From positions 2,418,001 through 2,482,000 of the forward strand of contig NZ_CP150300.1 of NCBI RefSeq assembly GCF_037991315.1: a DNA stretch of 64,000 bases. Reading direction: 5' to 3'. This DNA comes from Paenibacillus sp. FSL H8-0079 (GTDB lineage: Bacteria > Bacillota > Bacilli > Paenibacillales > Paenibacillaceae). Below, in pieces: positions 54,310 through 63,447 of this stretch. Numbering within the stretch: the stretch's first letter is position 1; every line of letters starts with the position of its first letter. The notes below the pieces were generated by a model. The model did not search any database. It was not told the origin of the DNA and saw only the letters and a program-made list of their open reading frames with translations. A program made the position numbers and the translations under genes.

Positions 54310-54621
54310 ATGATTCAGAACAACATGTTTAGCACTCAGGGGATACAGCCGCTACAGATGAAGAGCGCAACCGAAAGCAAGCCTTCTACACCAGCCGAAA
54401 CCATTCAGAGCTTCGGTACATACTTACAGAACGCATTAGGGTCCGTCGCTGCACAGGAGACTCAATCGCATGAGATGGCGAATCAATTTTTGGTCGGAAA
54501 CGCGAACGTGGATCAAGTGATGATTGCTTCTGAACAGGCCTTGTTAAGCCTACAACTCACAACTCAAGTCCGAAACAAAGTGGTCGAAGCATACCAGGAA
54601 ATTATGCGAACGCAATTATAA
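54310..54621 (+). CDS. fliE: flagellar hook–basal body complex protein FliE
   Basis: 103 residues, ATG after AAGGGGAGGGA. Adapter between MS ring and rod. Seen: C-terminal half SEQALLSLQLTTQVRNKVVEAYQEIMRTQL typical of FliE. Confidence 0.95.
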   Translation: MIQNNMFSTQGIQPLQMKSATESKPSTPAETIQSFGTYLQNALGSVAAQETQSHEMANQFLVGNANVDQVMIASEQALLSLQLTTQVRNKVVEAYQEIMRTQL

Positions 54622-54757
54622 AATAATCTACTTGCGCTCAGGCAATAGCGCTGATCATTACAACAAGCAGCTGCGATGCTGCTCCTGATCGTCGACCTAT
54701 CGAACGGCTAGGGTTGCGTAAGGACAGACTAAGCAAAGTTTCGGATGGGGTGACAGA

Positions 54758-56341
54758 GTGAATGAGAGAATCGCCCAGTACAGGGACAAGGGGTCCCAGT
54801 ATTGGAATAGTTTCAGCAAAAAGCAAAAAGTATTATTTATATCCACCTTCCTATTTCTGATTTTGGCTGCAGTTGTTCTCACGATGCAATTGTCCAAGAC
54901 CGAATATGAAGTTGCGTTCACAGATTTGAATGCAAGTGATTCAGCAGGTGTTATCAGTTATCTCGATTCATCTAGTATTCCATATAAATTAAGTTCAGAT
55001 GGCAAGACGATATCCGTGCCAAGCACGAGTGTTGCGATTGCAAAAGTGAATGTCGGATCTCAAGGGATTATTCAGAATGGTTCGCTGGGATACAAGTCAT
55101 TCGAGGAATCATCATCCCCTATCGGGATGACGGATAAAGAGTTTGATGTAAAGTACAACAATGCGTTAAACGGAGAAGTCGAACAGTTGCTTCAGCGGAT
55201 GCAAGGGATACAAGATGCTAAAGTGCTGGTCAATATGCCGAAAGATAATATCTTTGCTGGTTTAGAAGAACGGGATAAAGCGTCAGCATCGGTAGCTCTC
55301 CAATTTAAACCGGGTTATCACCCAAATCAGGCAGCGGTAGATGGATACTTTAACTTGGTTAAGACCGCAATTCCTAATCTACCTATTGAGAACATCACGA
55401 TTACCAATACGGATGAAGCAGAACTGATTCCAACTGCCCGAGGTGGTAGTGGCGGGTTGTCTTCTGAAGTTCAAGAAAATATGGCATTGCAGAAGAAATT
55501 TGAAAACGATGTTCGTAATAATGTGAAGCAATTTCTTTCTCAAATTGTAGGCGAAGACAAGGTTAATGTTTTGGTAGCCTCCAAGCTTAATTTTGACAAA
55601 GAAACACGTAAAGAAAATATCGTCACACCCGTTGATGTAGAGAACATGAAAGGCATCGAGATCAGTGTGCAGGAGATTCAGAAGAGTTACACTGGGGCAA
55701 GCAACCCGACAGGTGGTGTTGCTGGTACAGGGCAAGAGGAGGTTCCAGGTTATCCATCAGCTGATGGAGCAGGGAATTCCACATCTGAAGAGTCATCAAG
55801 CACCATAAACTACGATGTTAATCGCATAGCCAAGGATATTATTTCCAGTCCTTATACTGTAAAAGATTTAACCATTAACGTTGCAGTTGAACCACCAGAT
55901 GGGGAAACAGAAATTCAGGGACCGGTTCAAGATGCAATTGAGAACATTTTGGTTAACATTGTTCGCGCTTCATTGGCAGACTCAGGTACTGAAATAAGTG
56001 ACGCGGATCTGACAAAGAAAGTTTCAGTCATGTCACAAGGTTTCCAGACTGCATCGGCAGCAAATACAGGCTTCCAGTTGTCTTCGACCATGATGTGGGG
56101 TGGAGGCGCACTCATAGCGGCATTGATCGCAGCGGTTGTGATTTTGCTAGTACGCCGTCGCCGCAAACAAAACGAAGTAGAAGAAGAAGAGATTCCTCTT
56201 CCAATAGCAACAGAGTTCCCGTCCATTACGCTGGACAGTGTAACGAACGAAAGTCAGGTGCGCAAACAATTGGAAAGTTTGGCCAAGAAAAAGCCAGACG
56301 AATTCGTCAATTTGTTGCGTACATGGCTGGCTGACGAATAG
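54758..56341 (+). CDS. fliF: flagellar MS-ring protein FliF
   Basis: 527 residues from GTG 54758 after GATGGGGTGACAGA. Order: N-terminal membrane segment (about 26–45), ring-building motifs with FAGLEERDKASASVAL, a low-complexity periplasm-side loop (about 310–350, Gly/Ser-rich), the second membrane segment (about 447–468) and a cytoplasmic FliG-binding tail. Full length. Confidence 0.97.
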   Translation: MNERIAQYRDKGSQYWNSFSKKQKVLFISTFLFLILAAVVLTMQLSKTEYEVAFTDLNASDSAGVISYLDSSSIPYKLSSDGKTISVPSTSVAIAKVNVGSQGIIQNGSLGYKSFEESSSPIGMTDKEFDVKYNNALNGEVEQLLQRMQGIQDAKVLVNMPKDNIFAGLEERDKASASVALQFKPGYHPNQAAVDGYFNLVKTAIPNLPIENITITNTDEAELIPTARGGSGGLSSEVQENMALQKKFENDVRNNVKQFLSQIVGEDKVNVLVASKLNFDKETRKENIVTPVDVENMKGIEISVQEIQKSYTGASNPTGGVAGTGQEEVPGYPSADGAGNSTSEESSSTINYDVNRIAKDIISSPYTVKDLTINVAVEPPDGETEIQGPVQDAIENILVNIVRASLADSGTEISDADLTKKVSVMSQGFQTASAANTGFQLSSTMMWGGGALIAALIAAVVILLVRRRRKQNEVEEEEIPLPIATEFPSITLDSVTNESQVRKQLESLAKKKPDEFVNLLRTWLADE

Positions 56342-56352
56342 AGGTGAACGCA

Positions 56353-57369
56353 TTGGCAAAGGCAAGCAGTCAAGGTTTGAGTGGCAGACAAAAAGCAGCA
56401 ATATTGTTGATTACATTAGGTCCGGAAGTATCGGCACAGATATTCAAACATCTGCGTGATGAGGAGATCGAGCAACTCACGCTGGAGATTGCTAACGTTC
56501 GCAAAGTTGATTCTTCCGAGAAGGACATGATCATGGCGGAGTTTCACCAGATCTGTCTGGCACAGGAATATATCTCTCAGGGCGGTATCAATTATGCGAG
56601 AGAGATCCTGGAGAAAGCTTTGGGTTCTTCCAAAGCACTTGAAGTTATTAATCGTTTGACGGCTACGTTACAGGTCAGACCGTTTGACTTTGCACGCAAA
56701 GCGGATCCAAATCAAATTTTGAACTTTATTCAGAATGAAAGTCCGCAAACGATCGCGCTGGTTCTGTCTTATCTCCAGTTCGAACAGGCTGCAGCGATTC
56801 TGTCATCTTTGCCACAAGAGAAGCAGGCAGATGTCGCTCGCCGCGTGGCAGTTATGGACAGTACTTCGCCAGAAGTTATCTCTCAAGTGGAGCGGGTTCT
56901 GGAACAGAAGCTATCTTCTACCGTGACGCAGGATTACACAAATGCGGGTGGTATCGAATCGATCGTTCAGATTCTAAATGGAGTCGATCGTGGTACAGAG
57001 CGTACCATTTTGGACTCGCTCGAAATTCAGGATCCAGAGCTTGCTGAGGAAATCAAAAAACGCATGTTTGTATTCGAAGATATCGTCAATGTGGATGATC
57101 GTTCGATTCAGCGTATTATTCGCGATATTGATAACGCAGATCTGCAACTCGCACTCAAAGTGGCAAGCGAAGAAGTTCGGGATGCCGTGTTCCGGAACAT
57201 GTCGAAACGGATGTCCGAGACATTCAAAGAAGAGATGGAGTTCATGGGACCTGTGCGGTTGCGTGATGTTGAGGAAGCTCAAACACGCATCGTAGGAACG
57301 ATACGCAGATTGGAAGAAGCCGGTGAGATCATTATCGCACGCGGTGGAGGAGATGATATCATTGTCTAA
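56353..57369 (+). CDS. fliG: flagellar motor switch protein FliG
   Basis: 338 residues from TTG 56353, six bases after AGAGGTG. GTG 56344 is in frame but directly on the ribosome site; the TTG start gives MAKASSQGLSGRQKAAILL, aligning with B. subtilis FliG. Seen: EVSAQIFKHLRDEEIEQLTLEIA, an EHPQT-like loop (ESPQTIALVLSYL) and the C-terminal torque helix SKRMSETFKEEMEFMGPVR. Overlaps fliH by 8 nt. Confidence 0.96.
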   Translation: MAKASSQGLSGRQKAAILLITLGPEVSAQIFKHLRDEEIEQLTLEIANVRKVDSSEKDMIMAEFHQICLAQEYISQGGINYAREILEKALGSSKALEVINRLTATLQVRPFDFARKADPNQILNFIQNESPQTIALVLSYLQFEQAAAILSSLPQEKQADVARRVAVMDSTSPEVISQVERVLEQKLSSTVTQDYTNAGGIESIVQILNGVDRGTERTILDSLEIQDPELAEEIKKRMFVFEDIVNVDDRSIQRIIRDIDNADLQLALKVASEEVRDAVFRNMSKRMSETFKEEMEFMGPVRLRDVEEAQTRIVGTIRRLEEAGEIIIARGGGDDIIV

Positions 57370-58225
57370 TTTGATTAAATCTTTCCAGTATGTACCTGTT
57401 GATGACCGCAAAAGACTTGAAAATCATAATCATTATGGTGGTACTGAGGAGTCTGAAACGGAATTAAATGGTGAAAGTGCTGAAGGTTCTGAAGCAGAAA
57501 CGCTTCAAGCACGCGTGGACGAAGAAACACAACGTCTTACCGCAGAGATGCTGGAAGATGCCAAGGAGTTTGCAGAAAAGCAAGTACGTGAAGCTTCAGA
57601 AGAAGCAGAGCGCATGCTTCAAGAAGCCCGTGAACAGATCGATACCTGGTGGCAGGAACAAAGACAACAGGATGAACATTTGACCGAAGCACTTCGTTCA
57701 CAAGGTTTCCAACAGGGTTTTGAAGAAGGCAAAGTACAGGCTGAACTGGATCTCCAGGTGATGATCGAAAAGATGATGAAGGAAGCTCAGGAAGTGCTTC
57801 AGGAAGCTTATGTAGCAAAAGATCAGATTATTCAGGAAGCCGAACCATTTCTTGTTGATCTCGCTTGCGGGATTGCTGAGAAAGTCATTGATAAACAACT
57901 TACCATTGAACCCGATCACACGTTGGAACTGATTCGTCAGAGTTTGTCACGTAAACGGGAACAGGGCTTGATCACACTGTGTGTGGCTCCTGATCAATTT
58001 ACATTTGTACAGGCAGCTCGTGAAGAATTGTCTCTATCCATCGACTCTCAGGCAGAATTACAGATTTTGCCTGATTCGACGGTCAAAGATAAAGGATGTG
58101 TTATCCGTTCTTCGTTCGGAAGTGTGGATGCGAGAATTGACACACAGCTTGCTGAGATTAAAAAAGAACTGGTCCGCATAGCACTTGAGGATGAGGAGCG
58201 AAAAAATCAACATGAAGGTTCTTAG
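57362..58225 (+). CDS. fliH: flagellar assembly protein FliH
   Basis: 287 residues from TTG 57362, nine bases after GGAGGAG; ATG 57353 abuts that ribosome site. FliH regulates the FliI ATPase in export. Seen: a long Glu/Gln-rich coiled coil (about 60–160) and a C-terminal FliH domain (VDLACGIAEKVIDKQL). Coding sequence overlaps fliI by 14 nt. Confidence 0.94.
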   Translation: MSNLIKSFQYVPVDDRKRLENHNHYGGTEESETELNGESAEGSEAETLQARVDEETQRLTAEMLEDAKEFAEKQVREASEEAERMLQEAREQIDTWWQEQRQQDEHLTEALRSQGFQQGFEEGKVQAELDLQVMIEKMMKEAQEVLQEAYVAKDQIIQEAEPFLVDLACGIAEKVIDKQLTIEPDHTLELIRQSLSRKREQGLITLCVAPDQFTFVQAAREELSLSIDSQAELQILPDSTVKDKGCVIRSSFGSVDARIDTQLAEIKKELVRIALEDEERKNQHEGS

Positions 58226-59531
58226 TTCACAGCGATATATGGAACATTTGCGGCAATTTGATCCCGTGCGCATTAACGGTAAGGTTACTCAGGTCATTGG
58301 TCTTATGGTCGAGTCCGAAGGGCCAGATGCAAGTATCGGTGACGTATGTTACATCTACCCTGGTAAGTCGGCCAAGCCTCTCCAGGCTGAAGTCGTTGGG
58401 TTTCGAGATAACAAAGTGCTGCTTATGCCACTAGGTGAACTGCAATCTATCGGTCCTGGTTGTGATGTAGTCGGTACGGGGAAGCCGCTCGGCGTTCAGG
58501 TAGGCTCTGAATTACTCGGTAAAGTCTTGGACGGACTTGGACAACCGCTAGATGGTTCGCTCCTTCCATCCAGAATGCCGATGTACTCTACATCCAATAC
58601 ACCGGTCAATCCAATGGATCGTCCGCGTGTACTTGAAACTATGGGTGTTGGTGTAAGAGCGATCGACGGATTGTTGACCGTAGGTAAGGGACAGCGTGTA
58701 GGTATTTTTGCCGGCTCAGGTGTTGGTAAGAGTACATTGATGGGCATGATCGCTCGTAATACAGCGGCGGATGTCAATGTCATTGCGCTTGTAGGTGAGC
58801 GTGGACGTGAGGTTCGCGACTTTATTGAACGGGATCTGGGTCCGGAAGGATTGGAACGCTCCGTAGTCATTGTTGCAACATCAGATCAGCCTGCCCTGAT
58901 TCGGATCAAGGGAGCGGTTATTGCAACCACTATTGCAGAGTATTTCCGGGACCGTGGAATGAATGTGATGCTGATGATGGACTCGGTTACCCGATATGCG
59001 ATGGCTCAAAGGGAAGTTGGTTTAGCTGTAGGTGAACCTCCGGCAATGAGAGGATATACTCCATCGGTATTTGCGAGTTTGCCCAAATTGCTTGAACGTG
59101 CGGGTACAGGGCCTACAGGCTCGATTACTGCTTTTTACACCGTTCTGGTTGACGGGGATGACATGAACGAACCGATCGCCGATGCGGTAAGGGGTATACT
59201 GGATGGCCACATTGTGTTAAACCGATCCATTGCGAATAAAGGTCATTTTCCTGCGATCGATGTGTTGGCCAGCATAAGTCGTGTCATGAAGGATATTGCC
59301 CCGGAAGAGCAGTTGGAAGCCGTCAATAATATGAAACGTTTGATGGCTGTCTATAAAGAATCAGAAGATTTGATCAATATTGGAGCTTACCAGCGGGGAT
59401 CAAATGCAGCCATAGATGAATCGATAGACCAGATTGATAGCATATGGAACTTTACAAAGCAGAAAGTCGATGAGAAAGTCACCTTAAGTGAAGTGCAGGA
59501 ACGTTTGATTCTTGAATTTGCAAGGAGATGA
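58212..59531 (+). CDS. fliI: flagellum-specific ATPase FliI
   Basis: 439 residues from ATG 58212 (MKVLSSQRYMEHLRQFDP), after GAGGATGAGGAG; ATG 58191 would add seven residues. Export ATPase. Seen: Walker A GIFAGSGVGKSTLMGMI, Walker B VMLMMDSVTRYAMAQREVG and the GEPPAMRGYTPSVFASLPKL signature of the F1-like export ATPases. Confidence 0.97.
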   Translation: MKVLSSQRYMEHLRQFDPVRINGKVTQVIGLMVESEGPDASIGDVCYIYPGKSAKPLQAEVVGFRDNKVLLMPLGELQSIGPGCDVVGTGKPLGVQVGSELLGKVLDGLGQPLDGSLLPSRMPMYSTSNTPVNPMDRPRVLETMGVGVRAIDGLLTVGKGQRVGIFAGSGVGKSTLMGMIARNTAADVNVIALVGERGREVRDFIERDLGPEGLERSVVIVATSDQPALIRIKGAVIATTIAEYFRDRGMNVMLMMDSVTRYAMAQREVGLAVGEPPAMRGYTPSVFASLPKLLERAGTGPTGSITAFYTVLVDGDDMNEPIADAVRGILDGHIVLNRSIANKGHFPAIDVLASISRVMKDIAPEEQLEAVNNMKRLMAVYKESEDLINIGAYQRGSNAAIDESIDQIDSIWNFTKQKVDEKVTLSEVQERLILEFARR

Positions 59532-59542
59532 ATGGGTAAACG

Positions 59543-59995
59543 ATGAAATTTCGATATCATTTCCAGAAAGTTGTTGACCTAAAGAGTAATGAGAAAACAC
59601 AGGCAGAGTGGATGTTATCCACAGCGATCGGTAAACTTCAGACGGAGGAAGAGCATCTGATACAACTTCTGAACGATAGAAGTAACCTGGTGGGGATTAT
59701 CCAATCTGCTACGGAAAATACAGCGTCTGTAAACAGTCTGCAGGAGATGCAGCGTTATGTACATCACCTTGACGAGTGCATTTCACGCAAAAACAGTGAT
59801 GTTAAACATGCTCAGGTCAATGTGCAACGGAATCAGACCTTTCTAAACGGTAAGATGATTGACGAAAAAGTATGGGTTGGAGCAAGGGACAAGGCGAAAA
59901 TCAAATTTCAGCAGGAGATGCTCCTTCGGGAACAGAACGATCTGGACGAGATGGCTACTGTACGCTTCGCTGCCAAAGCCGGACGCGCGAATTGA
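59543..59995 (+). CDS. fliJ: flagellar export protein FliJ
   Basis: 150 residues, ATG after GGAGATGAATGGG. All-helical coiled-coil chaperone escort binding FliI. MKFRYHFQKVVDLKSNEKTQAE is the typical FliJ start. 11 nt after fliI. Confidence 0.93.
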   Translation: MKFRYHFQKVVDLKSNEKTQAEWMLSTAIGKLQTEEEHLIQLLNDRSNLVGIIQSATENTASVNSLQEMQRYVHHLDECISRKNSDVKHAQVNVQRNQTFLNGKMIDEKVWVGARDKAKIKFQQEMLLREQNDLDEMATVRFAAKAGRAN

Positions 59996-60038
59996 TGTGA
60001 GCCGGACGCGAAGTTGTCTCGTGAAGGAGGAATGAACG

Positions 60039-60980
60039 ATGGCTGTTAAAGACGATAGCGACATGGAAAAAGAGTCGGGAGGCGGTTGGGAAAAATTTCT
60101 CATGATCTCAATCCCGATTGTATTCACGGTAGTATTGCTCGGCGTATTGCTTACGCTTTTTAATGTAGATATTCGTAACAATTTATTTGAATTTGCCAAC
60201 AAGATTCCGGTAGTTAAGGAATGGGTACCTGATCCTGTGCTGGATCCTGAGAAAAAGAAGCTGGAGAAGAGCGAGCAGCAGGTTGAAAGTGCTGAAGCGA
60301 CAATCGAAAAGCTGAAGTCCCAAGTAACTGCCAAAGAAACAGAGCTCAAGGCAGCACAAGAAGCGACAACAACTGAAGCGAAGAAAGCGACGGACCTTCA
60401 GAAGAAGTTGGATGATGCAGAAAAAGCTGCTGAAACCGCTACGGCGGCAACGCCGGAAACGGAATCGGATTATCAAAAGCAAATAAAAGATTTAGCTAAA
60501 ATGTATGCGGATATGAGCCCGAGCAAAGCTGCACCGATTTTGCAAAACATGACGAATGAGGAAATGGTACTGTTGTTGAATGCCATGCAATCATCTGCTC
60601 GGACTAAGGTGCTTGAAAAGATGGACCCGAAAACAGCCGCCGATGTCACCATGATGATGAAGGATGCCAAACCGTCCGGAGATCTTGCACTGGATGCACT
60701 GCAGTCCAGATTGAAGAAAGAAACCGAAGCAACATCCACTGCAGCAACAACGACGAGCAAAAACTTGGATAAAAACCAGCTGAGTCAAACATTTGCTTCG
60801 ATGTCTGCTTCAAGTGGTGCCAAGCTTCTATTGGAAACATACAAGTTAAGTCCTGATAAAACATTGACGATCCTGAATTCAGTGGACGATGCGACACGCT
60901 CTCAATTGCTTGAAAACATGTCTTCTGAGGATTCGGTGGAAACTGCAAAGATTTTGAACAGATTAATGGGCAACAGGTAG
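60039..60980 (+). CDS. ylxF: MotE/YlxF family flagellar protein
   Basis: 313 residues, ATG after GAAGGAGGAATG. N-terminal transmembrane helix (about 20–42), a coiled-coil Lys/Glu/Ala-rich stalk (about 70–140), then an MgtE-N/MotE-like domain (about 150–210, IKDLAKMYADMSPSKAAPILQNM), and a C-terminal repeat of similar helices (SQTFASMSASSGAKLLLETY, LLENMSSEDSVETAKILNRL). In other bacteria MotE chaperones the stator protein MotC; in Bacillus YlxF's role is not defined. Located between fliJ and fliK as in B. subtilis. Confidence 0.88.
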   Translation: MAVKDDSDMEKESGGGWEKFLMISIPIVFTVVLLGVLLTLFNVDIRNNLFEFANKIPVVKEWVPDPVLDPEKKKLEKSEQQVESAEATIEKLKSQVTAKETELKAAQEATTTEAKKATDLQKKLDDAEKAAETATAATPETESDYQKQIKDLAKMYADMSPSKAAPILQNMTNEEMVLLLNAMQSSARTKVLEKMDPKTAADVTMMMKDAKPSGDLALDALQSRLKKETEATSTAATTTSKNLDKNQLSQTFASMSASSGAKLLLETYKLSPDKTLTILNSVDDATRSQLLENMSSEDSVETAKILNRLMGNR

Positions 60981-61020
60981 ATCTGATTAGACTGATGGAA
61001 CCGAGAGGAGGTGAAAATAA

Positions 61021-62409
61021 ATGTCGATCGTATACCAAATGACATCTACAGCATCTGCAAAAGCCGCAGGAACTGGTCAGACGACTGGAGCACAATCAAA
61101 AGGTTCAACTGCAGGTGCTGGCGGTGAATTTTTGCAAACTCTTGCACAGTCACTATCCGGAGGATCTACAGAAGGTGATAGTTCAAGCGCTACAGGAAGC
61201 TTAACAGCAAATCCACTGGTGTTTTCCTTTGCCCCAAGTGAAGAGGGGGAAGAGACCTCAATCGCGGATATACTGAATTCGTTGTTCACGGACTTGGATT
61301 CTCTTGACGAAGCTTTGGAAAATGACCCATCTCTACTTGCAGGCTTACAGACTCTGATTCAACAGATGTATACACAACTAAATGATGCTTCTGGTACTAA
61401 CACAGAAGGTTCCGATGAGTCTTCTGATGGAGCTGGAAGTGCCAATACAGTACCTGTAATTGAACTCTCGCAGCATCCGGCAGCGGTACGTTTTGTTTTG
61501 CAGGATATGCTTACACAATTAGTAGCTGCAATGAATGAACCAGAGAGTACTGTTGCGAAGAACGCTCCCGAATTTAAGTATTTGCTACAATCTCTGCAGA
61601 GTCAGCTTCAAGAGGCTGGAGTGGATACCACTAGCAACAAAGGGTGGACTGAACTGAAATCCATACTGGATACATTGACTGCAGTTAAGGATCAGGCAGT
61701 ACAAGTCGCTCCAGTCACTTCACTTCAAACGTCCAAACAGGATTCAGTCGTACCACAAGTTCTTGTTGCGGCAGCCGCAAATGCTGGAATTCAGGTGAAA
61801 GGTGACACGGAGGCGACATCTGCTGCAAATGCAGGTTCAGAAGTGGATCACTCAACTATCATTACTGCAGGAGAATTATCCTTGCGTACATCAGGTACAA
61901 CAGCAGGAAAACCGGCTGAACCTGTCATGCAAACATCACAATTTGCCAAAGAAATGACACAGTTTGTTGTCAGCAAGCTGGATATTGTACAGCAAAAAGG
62001 ATTTTCTGAGGCAACCATCTCACTTCGTCCTGAGCATCTAGGGAAACTGGATGTACAAATTACTTTGCAGAACGGGCAATTGGTTGCAAGGTTCATGACA
62101 GAGCATACGATGGCCAAAGACATGCTTGAACAACAAATGATGCAGCTCCGTTCTTCACTTCAAGCTCAGGGGATTCAAGTAGAACGACTTGAGGTTACGC
62201 AGAACAGTTCAATCGGATCACAGATGTATCAGGATGGAGGACGTCAGCCGGGAAGTAACTCTCAGCAACAGCGTCGTTCGCGTGAGCGTGAGGAACAATC
62301 GGATGATGCTATAGCTACAGCAGGCATTCAAGAAGAATTGCGTAATTGGCGTAGCGAGCAAGTCGAAGGAAATGAATTGCAAAGAGATACGTTTAGTGCA
62401 AAGGCTTAA
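61021..62409 (+). CDS. fliK: flagellar hook-length control protein FliK
   Basis: 462 residues, ATG after GAGAGGAGGTGAAA. Long disordered Ser/Thr/Gly-rich N-terminal ruler region, then the Flg_hook domain (about 320–405): ISLRPEHLGKLDVQITLQNG and MLEQQMMQLRSSLQAQGIQVERLEV. A Gln/Arg-rich tail follows. FliK measures hook length and switches export specificity. Confidence 0.94.
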   Translation: MSIVYQMTSTASAKAAGTGQTTGAQSKGSTAGAGGEFLQTLAQSLSGGSTEGDSSSATGSLTANPLVFSFAPSEEGEETSIADILNSLFTDLDSLDEALENDPSLLAGLQTLIQQMYTQLNDASGTNTEGSDESSDGAGSANTVPVIELSQHPAAVRFVLQDMLTQLVAAMNEPESTVAKNAPEFKYLLQSLQSQLQEAGVDTTSNKGWTELKSILDTLTAVKDQAVQVAPVTSLQTSKQDSVVPQVLVAAAANAGIQVKGDTEATSAANAGSEVDHSTIITAGELSLRTSGTTAGKPAEPVMQTSQFAKEMTQFVVSKLDIVQQKGFSEATISLRPEHLGKLDVQITLQNGQLVARFMTEHTMAKDMLEQQMMQLRSSLQAQGIQVERLEVTQNSSIGSQMYQDGGRQPGSNSQQQRRSREREEQSDDAIATAGIQEELRNWRSEQVEGNELQRDTFSAKA

Positions 62410-62428
62410 ATAGAAATGAGGTGAGCAA

Positions 62429-62986
62429 ATGGCTAATGAAATTGTTTCAACCAATAATACCTGGCCGAACTATTCGGCAGCTAATAAAGCAACCACAAGT
62501 GCTGCAACAAAAGAATTGGGGAAAGATCAGTTTCTAAAAATCCTGATTACCCAGCTGCAGAACCAAGATCCGATGCAGCCGATGGAGGATAAGGAATTTA
62601 TCGCTCAAATGGCACAGTTCAGCTCAGTGGAACAACTGGTCAATATTTCGACTCAACTCAAAACGTTGAATCAGTCACTTGGTGCGGTATCCGGCATGAT
62701 TGGCATGGAGGTAAGTTGGCTTTCTTCTAATAAAGCGGACAACGGAACTCTTCGACAGGGTATTGTGGATTCCATCATTGTAAGAGATAGCGTTCAATAC
62801 GCGAAAGTGGGCAATGACGAGATTAAGCTGGATGAGATTATTCAGGTGAATTATCCAAAACAGGCAGAAGAGAATCAAACTCCGGTAGATAACGTTCAGA
62901 ATGTAACCACTGAATCGAACGAGAGCCAGGAAGCTGAATCAGCTGCTGAAACGGGTGATCCAGAAGATAGCGGTAAAACGATATGA
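62429..62986 (+). CDS. flgD: flagellar hook assembly protein FlgD
   Basis: 185 residues, ATG after GAGGTGAGCAA. Hook-cap scaffold. Seen: LGKDQFLKILITQLQNQDPMQPMEDKEFIAQMAQFSSVEQL, the N-terminal FlgD signature. It lacks the long C-terminal Tudor/Ig domains of Gram-negative FlgD, as in B. subtilis YlxG. An acidic Glu-rich tail follows. Overlaps the next gene by 4 nt. Confidence 0.94.
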   Translation: MANEIVSTNNTWPNYSAANKATTSAATKELGKDQFLKILITQLQNQDPMQPMEDKEFIAQMAQFSSVEQLVNISTQLKTLNQSLGAVSGMIGMEVSWLSSNKADNGTLRQGIVDSIIVRDSVQYAKVGNDEIKLDEIIQVNYPKQAEENQTPVDNVQNVTTESNESQEAESAAETGDPEDSGKTI

Positions 62987-63366
62987 GTGATCGCATAACG
63001 GTTGGACAATTATATGCAGGCCCGATTACTCCGAATATGCTTCAAAGACCCAAAACGGGAGAAGGCTCAGCTATACCCGAAAAGCCTTTTGCTAAGGTCC
63101 TGGAAGATAATCTTCTAAAATTGAGTAATCATGCTGCCAAGCGATTGGAACAGCGTGGTATTGAACTCAAAACGGAGCAAATGGAACAGATTGGTTCTGC
63201 TTTGGACAAAGCTGCTGCCAAGGGAGCCAAAGAGTCATTGATTTTGATGCAGGATATGGCTTTTATCGTCAATGTCAAAAATCGTACAGTGGTTACAGCT
63301 ATGGATAGTGAGAGCATGAAGGATAATGTCTTCACTCAGATTGATAGTGCCGTAATCATTTCTTAA
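62983..63366 (+). CDS. flagellar operon protein (TIGR02530/flg_new type)
   Basis: 127 residues, ATG overlapping the flgD stop. Conserved small protein of Gram-positive flagellar operons: FAKVLEDNLLKLSNHAAKRLEQRGIEL and GAKESLILMQDMAFIVNVKNRTVVTAMD are characteristic. Function unknown; it sits between flgD and flgE. Confidence 0.88.
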   Translation: MSDRITVGQLYAGPITPNMLQRPKTGEGSAIPEKPFAKVLEDNLLKLSNHAAKRLEQRGIELKTEQMEQIGSALDKAAAKGAKESLILMQDMAFIVNVKNRTVVTAMDSESMKDNVFTQIDSAVIIS

Positions 63367-63447
63367 CCGGTTGGCCCTTCTCGGGAGCCGGAATGCCGCT
63401 GACCGACTGATGCGGTAACCAAATGAAGACTGGGAGGATTTTTTAAA